Shown: one piece after another, positions 60,314 through 64,000 of the stretch
Layout of the letters: every line of letters starts with the position of its first letter
Position numbering within the stretch: the first letter of the stretch is position 1
Assembly: GCA_002212725.1 (NCBI GenBank)
Contig: MTCR01000143.1
Location: forward strand, 1 to 64,000
Source: Sphingobacteriales bacterium TSM_CSM
GTDB taxonomy: Bacteria; Bacteroidota; Bacteroidia; Chitinophagales; UBA2359
DNA length: 64,000 nucleotides
Reading direction: 5' to 3'
Program-made: the position numbers and the translations under genes
Notes under the pieces: model-generated
What the model saw: the letters and a program-made list of their open reading frames with translations, nothing else
The model's database searches: none
Told to the model about the DNA's origin: nothing

Positions 60314-62332
60314 CTACCGAACTATCTGAACTTTTCGGGTTGTTACCGTGCCTTCGGTTTTAGCTTGCAGCAGGTACATGCCGGGTGTAAAATGGCGTGT
60401 GTTAATAGTGGTGGCGCTGTTGCCGGCTGCTGTGGTGGTGTACACGGGTTGCCCTTGCAGGTTAAACAGGGTAATTTGTGCTGCTGTGGCAGTGTTGGTA
60501 AACACGGTAAACCAATCGTTTGCCGGGTTGGGGTAGAGTGTAAGTGCATTGGTTCCGGCGGGGGTATTGGGTGCAAGGCCGGTGGCAATATCGGCAGAGG
60601 CGGTTTGCGTGTTGAGTTGTACCAATTGCCCTGCCGCATTTACCGTAGCCGCGTCCGAAGCCCAAATTTGCAGCAGCGGCGCTTCGCCCGACTGGTTTTT
60701 ACCGTCAATATTGTCTATTACAAAAAAGTGTACGGTTCCTATTTTACCATAGCCCGATACATCGGTTTGGTCGGTACGGGTATAGGCGGCATCGGTAAGG
60801 CCGCCGGGCAAGGTTTTGGCAAACGACAGGTTACCGGCGCTGCCCAACCACGAGCCTGCGTCATAACTGAAGCTCACCGATGCGGGGTCAACCATAGTGG
60901 TATCAAAGTTAAAGGTAAAGGCTATGCCATGAATATTGCTCACCATGGTTCCGGCTTCGCCCAGCATTACATCGGCGCTTACCCACGAGTCTTCTTCTAC
61001 AACGGGCGGAAGGTTGAAATACAACATCGGGGCATCTTCATCGGCATCTGCGCCGGTTTTTCCGTGGGTTAACCCGTAATTGACCGATACGGCCAGGGTA
61101 TCTTCGGCATTTATGGTTCCGTTGCCGTTGCAATCGGCGTATTTGGCGTTAAAGTACCCAATGGTGGTACCGCCGCCAAGGCTGTCGGGCCAGGAGCCAA
61201 GGTAGTTGCTCCAGTCATCGGCATATTGTCCAACCCAGTTCAGGCTGGCATCGGTGCGGGTGGGTCCGGTAAGGTCGTATCCCAGGCCAATGGCCAGTAC
61301 ATCGTAGTTATTGGCTATGCCGTTGTTGTCGGCATCGCCGGGCCAAACGCAGCCCCACAGGCAGGGCGTAACTATGGTAGTATCGGAGTCGGAGGGCATT
61401 ACATAAATGGTAACCATAGCCGAGTCGCAGTATTCGGGGGTGTTTCCGGTACAAATGTAGTAGCTAAAGTAATCAACGCCGGTAAAACCCGGGTTGGGGG
61501 TATAATACACTGCCACATCGCCCGGGGTAACGGTTCCGTTAGCGGGGTTGGTAATGCTTACAATGGTAAGCACAAGCGCCGGGTCCCAGGTATCGTTGCC
61601 CAAAATGTCAATAATAACCGGCTCACCTTCGGTGGTTGTGGCTACATCGTTATTGGCAATAGTGTACCCTCCCGGAATAATATCTTCAACAAACAGGTAA
61701 ACCGTTGCCGAAGAACAGTTGCCCAATGCATTGCAAATGGTGTAGGTAAAAAGGTCTTCGCCGCTAAAGCCGGGGTTGGGTGTGTAGGAGAAGGTGGTTC
61801 CCGATGCAATAAGCGTGCCGTTCATGGGCATGGAAGTGGCGGTAATGGTAACTATGCCCGATGTTACATCATTGCTCAAGGGCGAAAATACAGCCGTTGT
61901 GCCGGACATGAGTTGTACATAATCATTGTAAGCCACGGGGCCGGGCGGCGGGGCAATAGAATCGGTAACGATATACACCATGGCTGTATCGCAAACCGAA
62001 TTGCTATTGCAAACAACGTAGCAAAACTGGTCGTCTAAAATGGCGCCCATGTTGTAGTAGTAGGTAATGCCGCCGGCGGGGCTAACCTCTGCAACGCCGT
62101 AGCTGGGACCGCAGCCAATGCCTGCAATTAAAAGTCCGCTGTCGCTATAATCGTTGCTTAGTACGTCAATGGTTAAAAATGCCGAGTTGGCAAAAACATA
62201 ATCGTCAACAGCTACCAAAGTTGAGTCAGATTGTGCACGGGCTGTTTCATGCGTACCGGTGGTAAACAGGAGACCCAGCATAAGAGCAAGCACCATAAGC
62301 GCCTTTTGTGTAAATTTACTTACTGTTTTCAT
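60314..62332 (-). CDS. Secreted protein with tandem Ig-like, dockerin-like, cohesin-like and T9SS domains
   Basis: About 672 residues from MKTVSKFTQKALMVL at 62332 (longer frame from 62368 possible). Signal ends ETARAQ. Three Big_9/cadherin-like domains follow (DVLSNDYSDSGLL, FSPLSNDVTSGIV, IDILGNDTWDPAL; each with TYTxxPGFSGxDxFxYxIC). Then a dockerin-like pair of calcium loops (GDADNNGIANNYDVL; DCNGNGTINAEDTL) and a cohesin-like segment (GIAFTFNFDTTMVDPASVSF, GKIGTVHFFVID). The T9SS tail is LTLYPNPANDWFTVF to TTRKVQIVR. It is probably exported to the surface. Having both partner modules in one chain is unusual. Confidence 0.83.
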   Translation of the reverse strand: MKTVSKFTQKALMVLALMLGLLFTTGTHETARAQSDSTLVAVDDYVFANSAFLTIDVLSNDYSDSGLLIAGIGCGPSYGVAEVSPAGGITYYYNMGAILDDQFCYVVCNSNSVCDTAMVYIVTDSIAPPPGPVAYNDYVQLMSGTTAVFSPLSNDVTSGIVTITATSMPMNGTLIASGTTFSYTPNPGFSGEDLFTYTICNALGNCSSATVYLFVEDIIPGGYTIANNDVATTTEGEPVIIDILGNDTWDPALVLTIVSITNPANGTVTPGDVAVYYTPNPGFTGVDYFSYYICTGNTPEYCDSAMVTIYVMPSDSDTTIVTPCLWGCVWPGDADNNGIANNYDVLAIGLGYDLTGPTRTDASLNWVGQYADDWSNYLGSWPDSLGGGTTIGYFNAKYADCNGNGTINAEDTLAVSVNYGLTHGKTGADADEDAPMLYFNLPPVVEEDSWVSADVMLGEAGTMVSNIHGIAFTFNFDTTMVDPASVSFSYDAGSWLGSAGNLSFAKTLPGGLTDAAYTRTDQTDVSGYGKIGTVHFFVIDNIDGKNQSGEAPLLQIWASDAATVNAAGQLVQLNTQTASADIATGLAPNTPAGTNALTLYPNPANDWFTVFTNTATAAQITLFNLQGQPVYTTTAAGNSATTINTRHFTPGMYLLQAKTEGTVTTRKVQIVR

Positions 62333-62723
62333 GTCTGTTGTTTTGGCGTGATTAATTTGATGATACAAAAATCCGGCAACTTGGCCATACCGGCAAATAC
62401 ATTTTTCTGAAATTGTACCCTGAAATTAACCAAATTATCGTTCTAATTAATTGATTTTCAATGAATTGCAGTAGTTTTTTGTGCATTTAAAAATATTACT
62501 GCACACAACAGAAAAGGCAAAAAAGCGTTTATTAAGGGCAGTTTTACTTTAAAAGCGGGGTAAAACCCTGTTTTATTTGTTGTATGGTTTACACCGGCAG
62601 CCGCCCAACAACGTAGCATTACCCAAAAACCACTTCAGGAAAACTCAAAACGCATACCCGCCACTTTCTACCCACTACCTCCTACCTTCTACCAATTACC
62701 TTCTACCTTTTACCCACCACCCC
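62333..62723. other. Divergent intergenic region with CTACC-rich tract
   Basis: About 390 bp, AT-rich near the minus-strand gene. Next to the plus-strand start at 62724 is a pyrimidine-rich tract (62664-62722) of loosely repeated CTACCTTCTACC/TTACC units. No gene or clear promoter is seen. Confidence 0.5.
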
Positions 62724-64000
62724 ATGCCACCTGATTTGCCGCTTTCCAACAAAATTACGGCTATTTTGCAAACATTTAGCCCGCAAGAGCTTAAACAATT
62801 TAAGAAATGGCTGCAATCGCCGTTTCACAATGAGCAGGCTGTATTACCCCAACTGTTTGGGTTGCTGTACGCCGAGTTGAAAAAACAGGGCCGCATTGCT
62901 TCGGGTAAAGAACAGTTGTGGAAAAAGTTGCACATCGGGCAACCTTATTCCGATGTGCGTTTCAGGCGCTATTGTTCAGACCTTACGCGGCAGGCCGAAG
63001 CATTTCTTTCTTACCAAACCTATACCGCCAACCCCATGAACCCCGCCTTAGACCTGCTGCAAGCCCTTGCCAACCGCAAACTGAAGCCCCTCTACAATGC
63101 CACTTTTGACAATACGCAGCAACTGCAAACCCACCCGCAACCCCAAAGCGCTCAAACCCTGCACCACCAGTACCGCCTGCAACTTATGCGGCACCAACTG
63201 AAACAAGGCGCCGGCCGGCAGGGCAACTGGGATATTTTGGGCAACGCCCTGGAACGTTTGGACGAATACTACATTGCCGAAAAACTGAAATATTATTGCA
63301 ACTGGCTCAACTACAAAATGGTGTTGCAACCCGAACAGGAGCGCAGTTTTTGGTTCACCGACCACCTCATTACCTACCTTGCCCAACAACCGCCACCCCA
63401 ACTGCCCCCACTCATTGCCGTGTACTTAGCCATTGCCGCCACCCTTACCCACCCCGAACAGCACGACAACTACACCCACCTAAAAAAACTGCTGCAACAA
63501 CATGCCCACCTGTTTGACCACAACGAAGCCTGGACCATGTACGGCTATGCCCAGAATTTTTGCATACGGCAAATTAACAGCGGCAACAATACCTATTTAA
63601 CCGAACTCTTTGAACTGTATGCCGATGCCCTGCAACGCGGACTTATTTTTACCGATGGACAACTGTCGCCCTGGCATTATAAAAACATGGTGGTGGTAGC
63701 CCTGCGACTTAAAGCCTATAACTGGGCGCAACAGTTTATAGAGGAATACCGCCACCGCCTGCCTGCCCGATTTGCCCAAACCGCCTATATTTACAACAAA
63801 GCCAAACTGCATTTCCATAAGGCTGAATATGGCAAGGTAATAGAACTGCTGCGCGAAGTGGCATACCAGGATGTGTTTTACGAATTAGACTCTAAAGCCA
63901 TGTTGCTGAAAACCTACTACGAAACCGAAGAAACCGAAGCCCTGCTGTCTTTGCTGGCAAGTTTCCGAATTTTTCTGCGCCGCAAAAAAGGCATATCGGA
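62724..64000 (+). CDS. Hypothetical helical protein, C-terminus beyond window
   Basis: 425 codons are open from ATG at 62724 to the window edge. The product begins MPPDLPLSNKITAILQTFSP and continues LKQFKKWLQSPFHNEQAVLP. It is hydrophilic, rich in Leu/Gln/Tyr and predicted all-helical, with no signal or membrane segment. Leu/Tyr spacing suggests TPR-like helical repeats in the second half (AYIYNKAKLHFHKAEYGKVI). Related proteins without known role are seen in Saprospiria-like genomes. No function can be given. Confidence 0.7.
   Translation, partial: MPPDLPLSNKITAILQTFSPQELKQFKKWLQSPFHNEQAVLPQLFGLLYAELKKQGRIASGKEQLWKKLHIGQPYSDVRFRRYCSDLTRQAEAFLSYQTYTANPMNPALDLLQALANRKLKPLYNATFDNTQQLQTHPQPQSAQTLHHQYRLQLMRHQLKQGAGRQGNWDILGNALERLDEYYIAEKLKYYCNWLNYKMVLQPEQERSFWFTDHLITYLAQQPPPQLPPLIAVYLAIAATLTHPEQHDNYTHLKKLLQQHAHLFDHNEAWTMYGYAQNFCIRQINSGNNTYLTELFELYADALQRGLIFTDGQLSPWHYKNMVVVALRLKAYNWAQQFIEEYRHRLPARFAQTAYIYNKAKLHFHKAEYGKVIELLREVAYQDVFYELDSKAMLLKTYYETEETEALLSLLASFRIFLRRKKGIS

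Noticed and set aside
60131-62038. Two long plus-strand frames opposite the dockerin/cohesin gene
   Set aside because: They have Gly/Asn/Val-rich antisense composition and no motif; the minus-strand protein has clear domains, signal and T9SS tail.
62660-62723. Repeated CTACC units considered as a CRISPR or tandem-repeat array
   Set aside because: Units are short, irregular and without spacers.

Overview
The window looks like a chromosomal segment of a member of the Bacteroidota, most likely a Saprospiria/Chitinophagales-type environmental bacterium. The evidence is: several very large secreted proteins with type IX secretion (T9SS) C-terminal sorting domains; promoters of the Bacteroidota form TTG-N20-TAnnTTTG; no recognisable Shine-Dalgarno sequences; Ig/PKD/SprB, choice-of-anchor L and ASPIC/UnbV modules; and Bacteroidota families such as DUF6089, PorT-like barrels and an LptC next to a Big_5 lipoprotein. 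I see no phage, insertion sequence, CRISPR array, rRNA or tRNA. Both ends of the window cut through genes (1-3154 minus; 62724-64000 plus).

Left part (1-13.5 kb): three tandem minus-strand paralogues of large thermolysin-like (M4) metallopeptidases with FTP propeptide, HEYAH zinc site, repeated Ig-like domains, SprB-like repeat and T9SS tail. Two share a nearly identical promoter and leader. The third is split by a -1 frame change at a T-run that reads as the heptamer T TTT TTA. In all three the residue aligning with the catalytic His231 of thermolysin appears to be Tyr.

13.5-21 kb: an orphan Dam-type adenine methyltransferase, a DUF2804 protein, a T9SS beta-propeller protein and a 1.2k-residue FG-GAP/UnbV protein. 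21-35 kb: housekeeping and envelope genes (MltD-like transglycosylase, HtpG, outer-membrane barrel, histidine ammonia-lyase family, 1-Cys peroxiredoxin, TPR lipoprotein, Big_5 lipoprotein with LptC, phosphodiesterase-LamG protein). 35-46.7 kb: mostly plus-strand cytoplasmic and membrane genes, including folE-SDR-TIGR03643-DUF2256, Ppx/GppA, CPBP protease, FemAB-like acyltransferase, an EI24-like membrane protein, an RsmI-like methylase, a BlaI-M56 regulatory pair behind a dyad-bearing promoter, and an alkaline-ceramidase-like enzyme.

46.7-64 kb: more secreted proteins (choice-of-anchor L/PKD/T9SS; an N-formylglutamate amidohydrolase-like protein; a dockerin- plus cohesin-like T9SS protein), a sigma/anti-sigma/periplasmic-sensor cassette, a beta-CASP nuclease, a decayed T9SS tail fragment, rplU-rpmA, a BamA/TamA-like barrel, a CBS protein coupled to an alpha/beta hydrolase, and trpG/pabA. 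A 150-172 bp repeat occurs twice in opposite orientation (about 21.0 and 39.1 kb), and a 27-bp-stem hairpin lies at 48.2 kb. Where an N-terminal methionine and signal peptide lay inside a longer reading frame, the internal start was chosen.
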